Positions 46,102 to 57,947 of a DNA stretch of 64,000 bases are shown here, piece by piece. Position numbers and translations under genes: made by a program. Under the pieces are notes generated by a model. The model was not told the DNA's origin. It did no database searches and worked only from the letters and a program-made list of their open reading frames with translations. This DNA is from Dichetophora obliterata (lineage: Eukaryota > Arthropoda > Insecta > Diptera > Sciomyzidae): the NCBI GenBank assembly GCA_963920525.1, contig OY986439.1:40056819-40120818 (forward strand), given 5' to 3'. Position 1 is the stretch's first letter, and each line of letters starts with the position of its first letter.

Positions 46102-46497
46102 CAGTGGTGTACCTAGGATTTGCTCAAAGAGGGGATACAAATTTTTTATAATTAGTTTTAAAAATATACACATACTTTCTTCAAGCGTTTTAAATTTTTG
46201 TGTGCTCCAGGTAAACAGTAAAAACTGTAACCGTTTCTCAAGTAAATTAACAATCAAAACCATAACTGTCCCGTGGAATTCCTAAGTAGGTTTTTATTCG
46301 CTTTATACACGAAAAGGTGCGCTCAGCCGTACGGGTTGACACTGGTTGCTTAAATTCTTAGCAACGTATTTACATTTGGAAAAACTTCCTTGGGGCACAT
46401 GCCAAGGATATGGATGGATACGTATCCATCGCTTCAATAGCATTTTTCGGTAACGTGCCTTTGCGGCTAGTATACTGCTTCCATAGTCTCACTTCAG
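46102..46497 (-). pseudogene. hAT transposase C-terminal fragment (hAT-A)
   Basis: The outer end at 46102 reads CAGTGGTGTACCTAGG, a typical hAT terminal repeat. On the minus strand the frame reads AEVRLWKQYTSRKGTLPKNA (46425-46493), then after stops QPVSTRTAERTFSCIKRIKT (about 46265-46325). That is the hAT C-terminal dimerisation motif (PVSTCSAERSFS ... LRRIKT). The gene is cut at 46498, where the next hAT element begins, so hAT-B probably inserted into it. Dead. Confidence 0.8.
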
Positions 46498-46850
46498 CAT
46501 TGGCGTCGGAAGCGGGGGGAAAGGGGGCAGTTGCCCCCCCCACTTTTTTAGCTAGATACACAATTTAAAAGGAAAACTTCAAAAGTTATTCAAAATATCA
46601 GTTTTTTTTACAACGATAATATTTTTGTAGTATATATTTTCCTCTTCTTTCTCTCTTCTTCATAAGCATGCTTGAGGATAACCATTGTCTTTCTCTGTGT
46701 TTGTAAAAAGATAGAACAAAATCTAGAGTTTCTATTGCAAACCCACCACTTCAGTTTAAAAGCACCCTTAAGTATGTAGCTTAATGCTTGTTAATTTTGC
46801 AACTCTGGTAAGAAAAAATTTGACATGTTCTTAGGGGCTTTCCATATAGG

Positions 46851-47374
46851 GCTGTTCACATTTCAAACCGAAATCAAATCGATCATCAAATGATTTGACA
46901 ATTGATTTCACCAACAGAATTTGTATGGATTTGATGGCGATTTGACGAGTGTGAACACTTATCAAATCGTTGGTGAAATCGTTTGATGAAAATCAAAATT
47001 TTTTGATTTTTCTGTTGATTTGCCGAACAATTTGACCAGTGTGAACACTCGTCAAATCGTGTAGTACGATTTTGTCAGTTCAAAAAAGTTTTCAACCTGT
47101 GCACACCGCGGCAAAAGAAGGAGCGGAAGAAAATAATATCAAAATAATAATAAATAACTGTTGCAAACAATTTATAATAATTTATAAAATAATTTCTTCT
47201 TCTTCCAATATGATTTTAATAACAAAAGGTATTAAAATTTTTCCGTCATCGCGATGTGCTTACTTCGGTGTTCAAGATAAAATGAAATTTGACGAAAAAT
47301 TTGAAGAGTCAGAACACTTCTGTGGTCAAACGATTTGACAAATGATTTGATGAGCGGTTTGAAATGTGAACAGC
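46851..47374. mobile_element. MITE with GCTGTTCACATTTCAAACCG repeats, 524 bp
   Basis: The 20-bp ends GCTGTTCACATTTCAAACCG are exact inverted copies. The arms contain repeated ATCAAATGATTTGA-like palindromes and two GTGTGAACACT-CAAATCG units (about 46950 and 47040). No clear target duplication was seen. There is a central frame (47072-47338) without recognisable domain. It is inserted in the 5' part of hAT-B. Confidence 0.8.
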
Positions 47375-47568
47375 ACTTATTGGACGACATGTTGTACGAT
47401 AAGTTAGATGGAAAACTAATGGGACTATTTGATTGAGTGTTCGAACGATCCAACTTGTAAAGCAACATCATTAATTGCAAGCTCTCAAGCAGAACACATC
47501 CGGCTAATAGCTAAGCAACTTTTAGATGCCCTAACAATTGAGCATTAATTTTACATAGTTGTACAATA

Positions 47569-48435
47569 TTGTACAATCGGCAGAAAAAAACCAAAAATTT
47601 CGACTATCGTTTTAGCTTACGCATGGTACTACATGTTGTACAATCTGCCATGTTGGTCCAATGTTTTGGACCATGCGAAAGCCCCTACTGTGAATTAGCT
47701 GATGAAAATTCACCTCGACGCTTTGAAGAAACATCAAATCCGGTTCCTTCAGTACAGTTGCCATTATATGATCGGCTACGAAAAGATTATTTCGAAATTT
47801 TAGATCTTCTCTCAAATGAGATAACGGCTAGATTCGATCAAACAGGTTGATATTTTACTTTTTTTTTATTTTTGCAAGTTTACACCAGCTTCACTCAACC
47901 GACTCACTTCGATTTAACATTCAGTGAGTCGGTTGAGTGAAGCTAGTGTAAACTGGCACTTTGTAAATCTTATTGTACATTTAAGCAGATCTTGACACTC
48001 TGGAATCGTTGGAAAATATTGTAATCGAAGCCTTCAACGGAAAAGTGCCTTCTGAACAAAATCTAAAAACAAAACTAGATCTTTATGCAGATGAAATTGC
48101 TGAAGCAATTGCCTGACCAAACACCTTGAAATTGTAGTGGCATTGTATCCCAATTTGCGAAAAATTCGGATACTATAAAAAAACTATTAAATGAAGTTGA
48201 AAAACTTATTGCTTTGCTTTTGACTGTGCCTGCATCAGCAGCTTCATCTGAGCGTTCTTTTAGTGCACTAAGACGACTTAAGACGTATCTTCGAGCAACT
48301 ATGACACAGAAACGACTCACTCATGCAGCACTTATACACATTCACAAAGATAAAACCGAAGAATTGAATTCGATGGAGGTGGTGAAAGAGTTTGTTTCTC
48401 GCAAGGACAGAAAGAAACATTTTGGAATAATTTAA
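47569..48435 (+). pseudogene. hAT-B transposase remnant, with intron
   Basis: Exon 1 ends with YFEILDLLSNEITARFDQT (about 47790-47845), the start of the hAT core in ZMYM1-like transposases. A probable intron (47846-47988, GTTGAT ... TTTAAGCAG) follows. Splicing gives QTDLDTLESLENIVIEAFNG in frame. The next exon part reaches YADEIAEAIA, hits a TGA (48112-48114), and in a shifted frame leads through KLLNEVEKLIALLLTVPASA, then ASSERSFSALRRLKTYLRAT (the hAT dimerisation domain, 48205-48310). It ends at a TAA (48433-48435). The BED/TTF zinc-finger part and much of the RNase H-like catalytic core are missing. Inactive. Confidence 0.85.
47877..47954. repeat. 32-bp near-perfect hairpin inside the hAT-B intron
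   Basis: The arms AGTTTACACCAGCTTCACTC (then AACCGACTCACT) and their inverse flank a 14-base loop, with one mismatch. The whole 78-bp unit fills most of the 143-bp intron. It is either a micro-MITE or a structured insertion. The TTTACACC and GTGTAAA edges resemble MITE ends. Confidence 0.85.
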
Positions 48436-49094
48436 ATTGATATAACTTTTTGTACCTTATTGCATTTAAACCATGTAAAGATATGCCTAGTCTTGCTTTA
48501 TAAAAGCTTATATTTTGTTTATTATTTTTAAAAGCTTAATTTCTTATATTTTCATATTACCATATGAAAGATCCTTGATCTCTAATATTGAAATTGGAAA
48601 AACTTTTAAAAATAATGAAATTTTAATATTTTTTATATATTTTTATATTTTTTTTTTTATTTTAAACTAAAATAAAAAATTTGTTGATTCACATTCATGT
48701 TTCTTTGAAGAAATTTTGGTGAACTTTTTTCGCACCACCATTTGTACTGCCCCCCCATTTGTACCAGTCAAGAAACTCCTCGTAAAACTCAAATATGGAT
48801 TTCAGATTATTTTCTGAAGTGCCATGATTAAAAAAATCCTGAAATGCAGTTAGTATTTTTCTATTGTTTGTGAAATAAAATAAAACTCTAAAAAATAAAA
48901 GCAAAATATAAATTTTATTGTTTACAAAAAATTCTGTGTTGCTTGTCAATTTCTTTGTGTAGGCTTCTACTACCATATAATCTATTTTTGTTCTATTTCA
49001 GAGTTCAAAGATACTACCGAATTAAACAAATTTTTCGTTGAATGGCAATGAATCAATGTGAAATTAGGAAAATTTGTATACTTGCAAAATGCTT

Positions 49095-49600
49095 GAAATG
49101 AGGTTTTGATTCAGTTACAATAACATTGTACATAGTTATTGCAACCTTATGCTGTATTGAGGTTATTATTCAGTTGCTACAACTTTAGGAAACACTATTA
49201 TAGCTCAAAAAATATAGTTAGGAAAAATAACGTTTAATTTTTTAACGTTTTAAGGTTTTTATTAAATTTCAGGTACAGTTGATGCAAGTTTAAAAAACAT
49301 AATTGTATATTACAAAATTTTGCTTGATATAAGAACGATGTTTTGAGGCTATTATTCTGTGGCAAGGACTTTAGAAAAAAAAGCATTGCAACTTATATAA
49401 TGTTATTAGTTACATGAACGTTGTATTGGAGTTTTAATTCAGTTGCAAGAAGTTTTGAATAAAATTGTTGTAAATAAATGCTGCAGTAAGGTTATTATTT
49501 AGTAGCAATAACTTTAAAAAAAATATTTGTTATTTAGTTATTTGCAAGAACTATGTATTAAGGTTTTTATTGAGTTACAAGGACTTTGGAAAAAAATGTC
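49095..49600. repeat. degenerate tandem repeat, ~7 units
   Basis: A unit of the form TTGAGGTTATTATTCAGTTG, then CAA-AACTTTAGGAAA, recurs near 49101, 49157, 49250 (weak), 49342, 49429, 49488 and 49559. Spacing is irregular, from 56 to 93 bp. Units differ by many substitutions, so the array is old. No flanking element ends were found. Confidence 0.65.
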
Positions 49601-52403
49601 TAAAAACTTCTTACTCGCCATATATAATTTTTTTTTTCTACACTATGAATTTTGATTGAAATATATTTAAATACGATTTTCTTTAGTTTTTATTATTTTC
49701 TTTTAGAATTTTCAGTACAATATGAAATTAGGAATTTAAAAAAATTTATTTAGCTATATATTAAACATTATTACGTGGCAATTAAAAACTCGAAATATTT
49801 CTTATTTCCAAATAATTTAAAAAATTTTGTTTTTTGGGTGGTGCGTGAGATTTCTAGAGGTAAAACACAAACATTCATCGACAAAATGGCCTATGTTGTA
49901 AAATTTTGGTGTATAACTCTTCATATTTTTAATTTATTTCCACATCTTTTTATTTTATTCCAGTTTGTCTTTGAATTTAGTGCATTTCATGAACTTTTTG
50001 AATCTTATCTGTTTGTCAAAAATTTCATGAAATGTAACGTTTTGTGTTTGTAATTTAAAAAATTTTAAAATCAAGTTTAATGTAAAACAAAAAAATAAAC
50101 AAAAACTCCCCTGAAGATGTCGCCAAACAAGTGACGAAACGTCGGGAAAAAATTGAATTTTTATATTTTTTATATTAAAAATTGCAATTAAAAATTAATG
50201 GCCAAAAACCCCTACATAACAAAACAAAAATTAAAATTGGCCCAAAAAAATAACACAAATGTTTTTTTAATCCCTTGAAGGTTTGTAAACCCTTCAGATA
50301 TTTTTTTTAAACCCTCATAATATTTTTTTCATTAAAAAAATAAAAAGATAAAAAACATAAATTTTATGTTTGTCCGATTGATTTTTTCTTATAAAAGAGG
50401 CCAACAAACATTTGTTTGCTTTTTTTCGGCACAAAGTCGAAAATCCAGCTTTTTTTAATGTCATAAATCTCTCTTTATTTATTTTTGTCATTTGGTTCAT
50501 CTTTTATTTCATCGAACCAAATGATTTGATTTAAACAAACGCTTTGCAAAATAAATATAAAAATTACTATCTGACGTGTCCAATATCCGGGAAAATCCAC
50601 AGAAAGAGTTAAAGTGCTCTATAAAAAGCCGCTCAACTTAATCTGAGGTTTTATTAAGGATCCAATAAATCTTATCTACTTTAAGAATAACAAAAAAAAT
50701 CTAAGTCAATCCATTAAGTGGTTCTTAAGATATCGTGTAGACCAGCTTGAAAAACATGATTTTTCAGAAAACGCGTTTTAAGATTTGGTTAACGATTTTT
50801 TTCGAATTCATTTATGAAAATATGGGTTCCTTTCATATGTGATAACTTTTTTTGCAATCGTTATCGGCCAAACCGCATTGAAATGATGTTCTACACATCA
50901 TAAGCTATCGAAAAAAAAATAACTGAATTTTTTATCGATTTTCATAAGAACCTTCCCTTAAATATTTAAAAATACAGACAACAAAATTGATATTGTGATA
51001 TGATAATTGAACTCAGATATTGCAAAAGTTAAAAATTTATGATCGCATGCAAAATTTCAGTCAAATCGGAGAAAGTCAAGTATGCAGACATTGATGTTTA
51101 TTTGATTAAATCCTATAAAAATCTAAATAGGGTGAACTGAGTTAATATGTACCGTGGGGTTATGTGTGAAAATGGTGAAATATGAGTGAATACACAACTA
51201 TGATCTATTTCTTTTGACAGCGTCTAGTTTTTAGTAATTGTTGGAAGTATGCAGACATATATTTAATTAGAGTTCTTAAAGAGCGTGAAAAACTGATATC
51301 AAAAAGTTTTTTCAATTAGCAAAGAATAGCAGTTCATATAATATTTTTATTGCTTTTTAAAAGTGAGTAGATGTAAAATATGCTTTTGCTTAATATCTTT
51401 AAATATCACAAATGATTTGGCCTTCTTTTTTCATTGAAGTAAAGTACCATTAATTAAAAAAAAAATGGCTTACATCAATTTTTTGCATTTTATTGAAGTT
51501 CTTGAAATTTTGTACTTTTGTTTTTCTCTGTTAACTTTTTTTTTATTTTTTTTTTATTAATTATTGGACATACCCATAAAAAACTTTGCCAGAGCAGCTG
51601 ATAAAAATAAATTGATGAATGCCATTAAACTAGTAATAATTTTATAAAAGTCAATACGTGCAGCATTTTCATTGAGTTTTAAAAATAATACTTTTCCTAA
51701 ACATAACTATTTGAAATAAACATACAAAAAAATTAAAGTTTCTGGTCTTGAAACCAACGTTTTGTTGATGTTACACATCACTCCATCGATTTGAAAAAGT
51801 CCAAAAAAGCTATGTCTGATATATTTTTTTCTATTTTATCCATTTGTCAAAATATTCAACAGCCATGAAAATACTAACTTCAAATTAGTTCTTTTGCAAG
51901 GAATAGGTCCTTTAAACCAATCCAAAATTTATTTCTTAACACTTATATTGGAGCACACAAAAACGTTTTATGCATCACTCTGCTAAAATTGAATGTTATA
52001 TAATGTTGAATCGTTTTATTTTAAATCTTTTTAAGTTTTTGCTTTAATTTTTTACTTTAAAAAGATTTAAAAAAGATTGCATTTAATGCTTGACTTTCAC
52101 TTGGTTATTTTCAGTATGATATACAATTTTAAAGCCTTAAATATTGCCTTGATAACAACTTTATGAAATATTTGCATAACACATGCCAATATATAAGATA
52201 TTTTTCTTCCTCGTCATTGGTATTATAAATAAATGGCAAATAAAAGTAATCTTTTATCGTAATACTGGCAACAACTAAAAATAACTGAGTGATAACTATG
52301 CTAACAAACATTTTTTGTTGCCTTTCTACTCTACTCTAAAGAGAGCACGTAATTTTAATTTAACAATTATTTAATTGTGTCGACTTCAAAAATATGTTTT
52401 TAC
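49601..52403. other. non-coding stretch, possible repeats
   Basis: No gene is seen. A conserved-looking hairpin motif at about 50108-50148 is discussed under findings. The passage 50580-51110 (AAGATATCGTGTAGACCAGC, TTTTCAGAAAACGCGTTTTA, AAAATTTCAGTCAAATCGGA) has the feel of a non-coding transposon interior, but I cannot find its ends. Confidence 0.45.
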
Positions 52404-53487
52404 TAGGGATGTGATGGAGCTCTGCATCCGCGGAGTATTCGCAAATATTTGATCCGTATCCGCATGCGTATCAGCATTACTCATTTTTTTATATTTTTTA
52501 TATCCGCCTTCGCTTCTACATACGCATTTTGGATGAATCCGCATAAGATGATGCGATAAATTATCTACTTTACTCATTATAAAATACAATTTACCCTTTT
52601 TTAATAATAAAAACAGTAACACCTTAAAAATTAAAAACTACAAAAATTAGAATCATTTATAAATTAGAAGTTGTATATTCAAAACATTGAAGTACTTGAA
52701 ATAAGAACATTGTATTCTTATTTTCGAGGTAATTTTTTATGCAATTTATATTAAGTTGTAGTAACTGTTTCAACGAAAAGTTGAAATTCAAACTCATGAT
52801 CTTATTTCGTAAAACATACGCAATCCTCTCACTTGAAGTCATTTTCCTGGCAATAAGATTTATAAGAAATTTTCAGTGAGAGAAAAAGAAAATTTGCTGT
52901 AAATTGTTTACTTCATGTGAAAACGAAATTACTAGAAAAAAAAATCAAGTGAGGTAATTGCATGCGTTTTCCAAAATGAGTCCATTTGCGTAACAATTTT
53001 TATTTAAAATTTTTATATTTTCTACACAAATCTTATTTTAGACACTAATTCTAAGTCTACTCTAATTAAAATTTTTGTGCAGTAACTATATCTTACGCTA
53101 TTTATTAAGAAATATTATTATAAAATTAATTTGAAAAATTTTAACTACCAAATTAAAAGTTTTCAGAAATAAGACGTTCCCTATTTACAAACAGCTTTTA
53201 ATATTTGAGCTTCTACTGTATAAACATATTTTTAAAATTATTTTAATAATTGAAGTTCTGCTTTAAGTTTGTCTAGTCAAGCTAAATAACCTATAAAGCC
53301 TTTAAAATTTTATATTTATACTTTTCTTTTTGTTATTAATAAGTTTTTTATTTAATTCCTTAAAAATTTTTACTGAAAAAAATAAATATTTCTGACTGAA
53401 AACATCCGCAACTGAAATCCGCAGATCTGAATTTCATTTGTCAGCATCCACATCCGCATCCTCAAAATGACATCCATCTCATCCCTA
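52404..53487. mobile_element. non-autonomous hAT-type element, 1084 bp
   Basis: The ends are TAGGGATGTGATGGA (left) and TAGGGATGAGATGGA (read inward from the right). The flanks are GTTTTTAC and GTTTTAAC, an 8-bp target duplication with one mismatch, as in hAT insertions. Both arms carry many ATCCGC/GCATCCGC words (left about 52420-52550, right about 53405-53462). The middle is A/T-rich and non-coding. Confidence 0.8.
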
Positions 53488-53495
53488 GTTTTAAC

Positions 53496-56400
53496 AAAAA
53501 TGCAGTTAACTCGTTTGTGTGTGAACGAATGTTTATTTTTGCTACACTCTGTAAAAGGTACATCAGTATTGATTTGTGTCCTTACTCATAAAATTTTTCA
53601 AAGTTATATAGATGGATTGGAAAATGTCGTTGATCTGGGATATTTATGGGATTTCTAAAAAATATTTGTATTTAACTGCTTCACAATGCTATCTATTTAA
53701 ATAGCATGTTTTTTTTCTTATAATTTATTTGACATCCTTTGAAGTTCATCCAAGAGCACAAATGCTTCAAAACTGCTATCAGCTTTTACTTTTGTCTATT
53801 TGTCACTCTCGTTCGATTGTAGAGTTTATTCCTCGTATGTATTTGAGCATGTGTTGAAGACGGTGCTTATGTATATATGGCAATGTAAGATTTGTATGGG
53901 TGCCTGTGTTTGTGTGTGTGTGTGTGTTTGCGTGTGTAATTTGTTGAGCTATTCTGCTGCACGTTTCAAAATTAATAAACACCACTTTCTTGCGACACAA
54001 AACAACAACGATTCAAGAGTGCATTCAAGTGTTGCATGCAACATCTTTTGACGTAAAAATGAAGCAAGCACACAATCAAACAAGCACTCAGACTATCAAC
54101 TCCACACACACTGATACACATCTGTGACTTTTGCTGTACTAAAAGCATTTTATGCATCGATTACGTAGTCCCGTTCAAGGATTCAGGAAAAGCAGGATGA
54201 GCAGGAGGAGGAGTGAAGGGTGTCTTTAAGGATGAAATGCGCTGTTACAGTGAAGGAAAGATATGCGTTAGAGTGTGTATAGTAGAGTGAGTCAGCTGTG
54301 ATGTACACATCCCATAAAGACGTCTTTGCTGACAAGGAACTGAAGTAATGCTTCTTCAAATAAGGGCAGGCAGACCATGAAGAGCTCTTAACGAGCAGTA
54401 TTCGTCTGTAACACGAGACATGTTTTTTTTCCTCCTCTTTTTTTTAAATAATTTCAGGCAGTCATTGTTAACATGACACGCAAATGAGAGAAAAAAGGAG
54501 AAAAAGATAAAGAAGAAAACAAAGTAGAAGAAACCATAATAGACAGAAATCGAATATATGCTAAATTTGAAACTGTCTCAGCCAAAGAAAAAAAACAATA
54601 AATAAAAACTTGTTGCAAAAAACTATACCCTTTTTTCATTTGGTTGCTAAGCCTTAACAAGCTTTAATTTGCTGGCAGAAATTTAAAAGTATAAAAAAGA
54701 AATTAGTTATAGCTCAGCATACATATTAAAAGTTTAAGGAAATTACATGCATTAAATTGCAAGCTTTAGATCAAGTAAGTTTTTAAGAAGGCAACAACAA
54801 CAACAACAACTCTGTATAGAGAGTCAATCACTTAGCTAACGAAATCTTCGTCTGTTTTGGAAATCGCTACATTTTTCTCTTCAGTTTTCTTTGAATGATG
54901 TAGCTTTGATCAACTCACTGTTTAAATTTGCTTATGATTTCACACATTAGGAATTCATTCATTTGAATTATATAGAACAAATTGAACTCTCAATTGGCTA
55001 CTAATCATATGACATTTTAAAGCAGTAGGCTATTTATAGATCACGGCCATCAACTCTACCAACGTTGCCATCTGTTCTAGTTGCTTCTTTATTTATTTCA
55101 ATATTCATGGGTGTTCGACAGTTTGTCGAAATACACCTTAGAAATGAAACGAGATTTTTGATTCGCTGGATGCTAGTGTTCTAGCTGAAAGGTGGCTATT
55201 TTCGCAACCAAATGTTCAATTTCATATGACTTTGACTGAAACCAATCAATTATTAGATTGTTTATTCAATAGCTTTAATAAAAATCAAGGTATGTTTGAT
55301 TTTGGCGTTTTAACGCCTCACAGGTTAACTAGTGCACATTTATTTGTAAACATGTTTATTTTTGTAAATAAATTAAAGCTAACTACTTTACTTCACACTG
55401 TAAGTGTTAATATCAAATTACTTTTCACAATATCAAAAATCAATATATTACTGCAGTAATTAATAAAGGCGTAAAAATATTTTTAATGATATGTCATGTT
55501 AATCAATTGATCGATTGTTAAAAGAAAAAAATAAACAAATAGTAAAAATTTGATGAGTGAAAATATATGAGGATTCATAAAATATTACAATTTGAGTTTA
55601 TTGATTTTCTGTTATTAAATTTCACAACCTTCCCCCTTTCCACAGTTTGAACGACAACCGGCAGGAATTTGAAATTTTCATGAATAAATTAAATTGAACA
55701 GAATAAAAGTTTTTTGCTCTCGGCTTAAGTCGGTTAATGAATAAAGCGCGTTTTTGAATGGATGGATGCCGATGCTGTGTTGAATTAATGGGCTTAATCA
55801 ATTCCATTGGTTGTTGGTGTTGTTTTTATTGTTGTTGTTGTTGCGTTTGATATGGTAATGAGTGGGTGACGCCAATTCTGTGGTAAGCCCCAAATTGTTT
55901 GCTAAAATTCATTTATTATGGCTACAATTTTATTGCAAAATTGCTAAAATAAATACAATATTATACATTGATAAAGATTATGCTATTTTTATCTATAATA
56001 TAAGTGATACGAGTGTTAAATCTAAAAAATTAAAAAGTTTTTCTTTTTGTAAATATTATGTTTAAAAATACATGCTAGCGAGATGTTATATTATAACAGC
56101 TGAAATTGACTTGCACTTATTACAACCCTTCATGCGTGAAAGTACAAATTAACTTAATAAACAAAAATATAATGAACTGATACACGAGAATAGTTGCATT
56201 GTAATTTATAAAAAAAAAACATCTCTGTGACACATCTTTGTTAAAAGATTATGAATTAAAAAAAAATTAAATTGAAGCTATATTCTTTAGTTAATGAAAC
56301 AGTTATTCAAAAAAAAATTATTGGCTAAGTGCTTAGAGTTCAGATACTCTTTGCTGCGATTAAGCAACTTTTTGAACGAAATGACTAGGACTTGGCTGTT

Positions 56401-56500
56401 TTCTTTACACTCAAAAAGACTTGTATATTTTTGATCTTATCTAACAAAATTTACTTTACCAATACTAAAATAGAATAATTTATCATGATCCTTTAAAACA
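53496..56500. other. non-coding stretch with simple repeats
   Basis: About 3 kb with no recognisable gene. It holds a (TG)n run (about 53910-53929), GA-rich sequence near 54190-54280, a CAA run near 54800, and GTT/TTG runs near 55810-55845. Fly-intron appearance. Confidence 0.55.
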
Positions 56501-56508
56501 TGTTGAAC

Positions 56509-57939
56509 CAGGGACCGAAAATAACAGTTTTTTTCCGAAATTTCTATTCAAAAAGTCAAATGGAAGGAGTAAGTCTGTTCGATATTTGAATATAGCAATG
56601 TGATACTTGTTAGCTAAAGCATAGTACTCTGTTCAGTTTCGTGTGAAATTCCACTCAAATCTCTATACAAAATATGACAGCTGCGAAACAAGCGTGGAAA
56701 TTTTCAGAACATTTTCGTCAGAGCAGTACTCTGTTCCGCAGCGTGAAATTATCGCAACATGTTTCTAAGCAACATTTTTTCACATTTATTTTGAAGTGAA
56801 AAGAGAGAGATTATATGAAATCTCCCAACATATTCTCTGAATCTCTCTAAGAAACGTTGCCATATGAATTCCTCGCAACAAACTTTCAGTTAGAAATTTC
56901 ATGTCAGATTTTAATTTTTCTGATTTTTTTTTAAAAGTCAATAAATTATCGTTATTTGTTGACCAATTTTATTTCGATCAAAAATAAAAGTTAAAATTTG
57001 ACTTTAATTTTTTTTATCACACATAAAAGTTCAAATTTTACTTTTATTTTTTCGATCAAAAGTAAGAGGTTAAATTTTACTTTAATTTTTCCAGTCAAAA
57101 ATAAATTTTTATCAAAAATAAAAGTTAAAATTTGACTTTAATTGTTTTGATCACATATAAAAGTTAAAATTTGATTTTTATTTTTTCGATCAAAAGTAAA
57201 AGTCATATTTTAATTCTTATGTCATATGCTTTAAGCCACTGCCTCAGTCGTTTGCGAAGTGAATGAAAATAAGCAAATAAGCGATGTCATTTAAATAACG
57301 ATGTGCAACGATATTAAGATCGACAGTAATGTTTTTTCTCTTTGCAAAAATGTTAAAAAAAAATGTAAAAGAATAATAATTATTAAATTATAAGATAAAT
57401 TTGATTACATACATAATTACAATTAATTATAGTTAATTAATAATTAATTAAATAATAATTAAATTAAATTTTTATTGGTAAAGATCAAAAATGAAAGTTA
57501 TTTCTTATTTCAATAGAAGTCTCTGATTTTTTGAACAGCAGCACATTGATTTTTTTTTGTTTATATCGCAAAGTAAAAGTAAAATTTTAACTTTTAATAT
57601 TGATCGGAAATATAAAAGTAAAATTTTAACTGTTATTTTTGATCAAAAAATAAAAGTTAAGTTTTAACAGTTATATTTGATAGAAAAAATAAAAGCCAAA
57701 TTTTAACTTTTATTTTTGATCGACAAAAATAAAAGTCAAATTTTAACTTATATTTCGGACCGAAAAAATAAAATTCAAATCTTAATTTTTATTTTTTATC
57801 ACAAAAATATAAGTCAAATTTTAAATTTTATTTTTGATCAAAAAAATAAGTCATATCATAACTTTTATTTTTGACCGAAATAAAATCGGTAAAAAAATAA
57901 CAATTATTTTTTGACTTTTTGAAACCGTTACGGTCCCTG
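56509..57939. mobile_element. hAT-type foldback element with palindromic tandem repeats, 1431 bp
   Basis: A perfect 8-bp duplication TGTTGAAC flanks it (56501-56508 and 57940-57947). Both ends start CAGGGACCG. Inside, two arrays (about 56930-57220 and 57565-57900) are built from a unit like ATAAAAGTTAAAATTTGACT, then TTTATTTTTGATC. The unit is nearly its own reverse complement, spaced about 60 bp or less. The centre is A/T-rich. The left part (56580-56880) has a passage with two AGTACTCTGTTC words, possibly an earlier insertion. There is no coding sequence. Confidence 0.9.
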
Positions 57940-57947
57940 TGTTGAAC

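Larger units (their letters stand above)
46498..48775 (+). mobile_element. hAT element of ZMYM1-like type (hAT-B)
   Basis: The left end CATTGGCGTCGGAAGCGGGG, with the GGGGGCAGTTGCCCCCCC hairpin after it, matches the terminal region of hAT elements whose transposase is annotated as zinc finger MYM-type 1-like. A decayed version of the other end (ACTGCCCCCCCATTTGTACC) is near 48755-48775; that boundary is approximate. The gene between is deleted and interrupted by a MITE (46851-47374). Confidence 0.7.

Noticed and set aside
48695..48976. 93-codon minus-strand frame as the missing half of hAT-A
   Set aside because: Part of it translates the decayed hAT-B end (WGGSTNGGAKK), and the rest shows no hAT motif I can identify.
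50108..50148. Complete hammerhead ribozyme
   Set aside because: Only one stem and the CTGA-GA/GAAA boxes are visible; a third stem and cleavage-site arrangement could not be drawn, so it is kept only as a weak finding.
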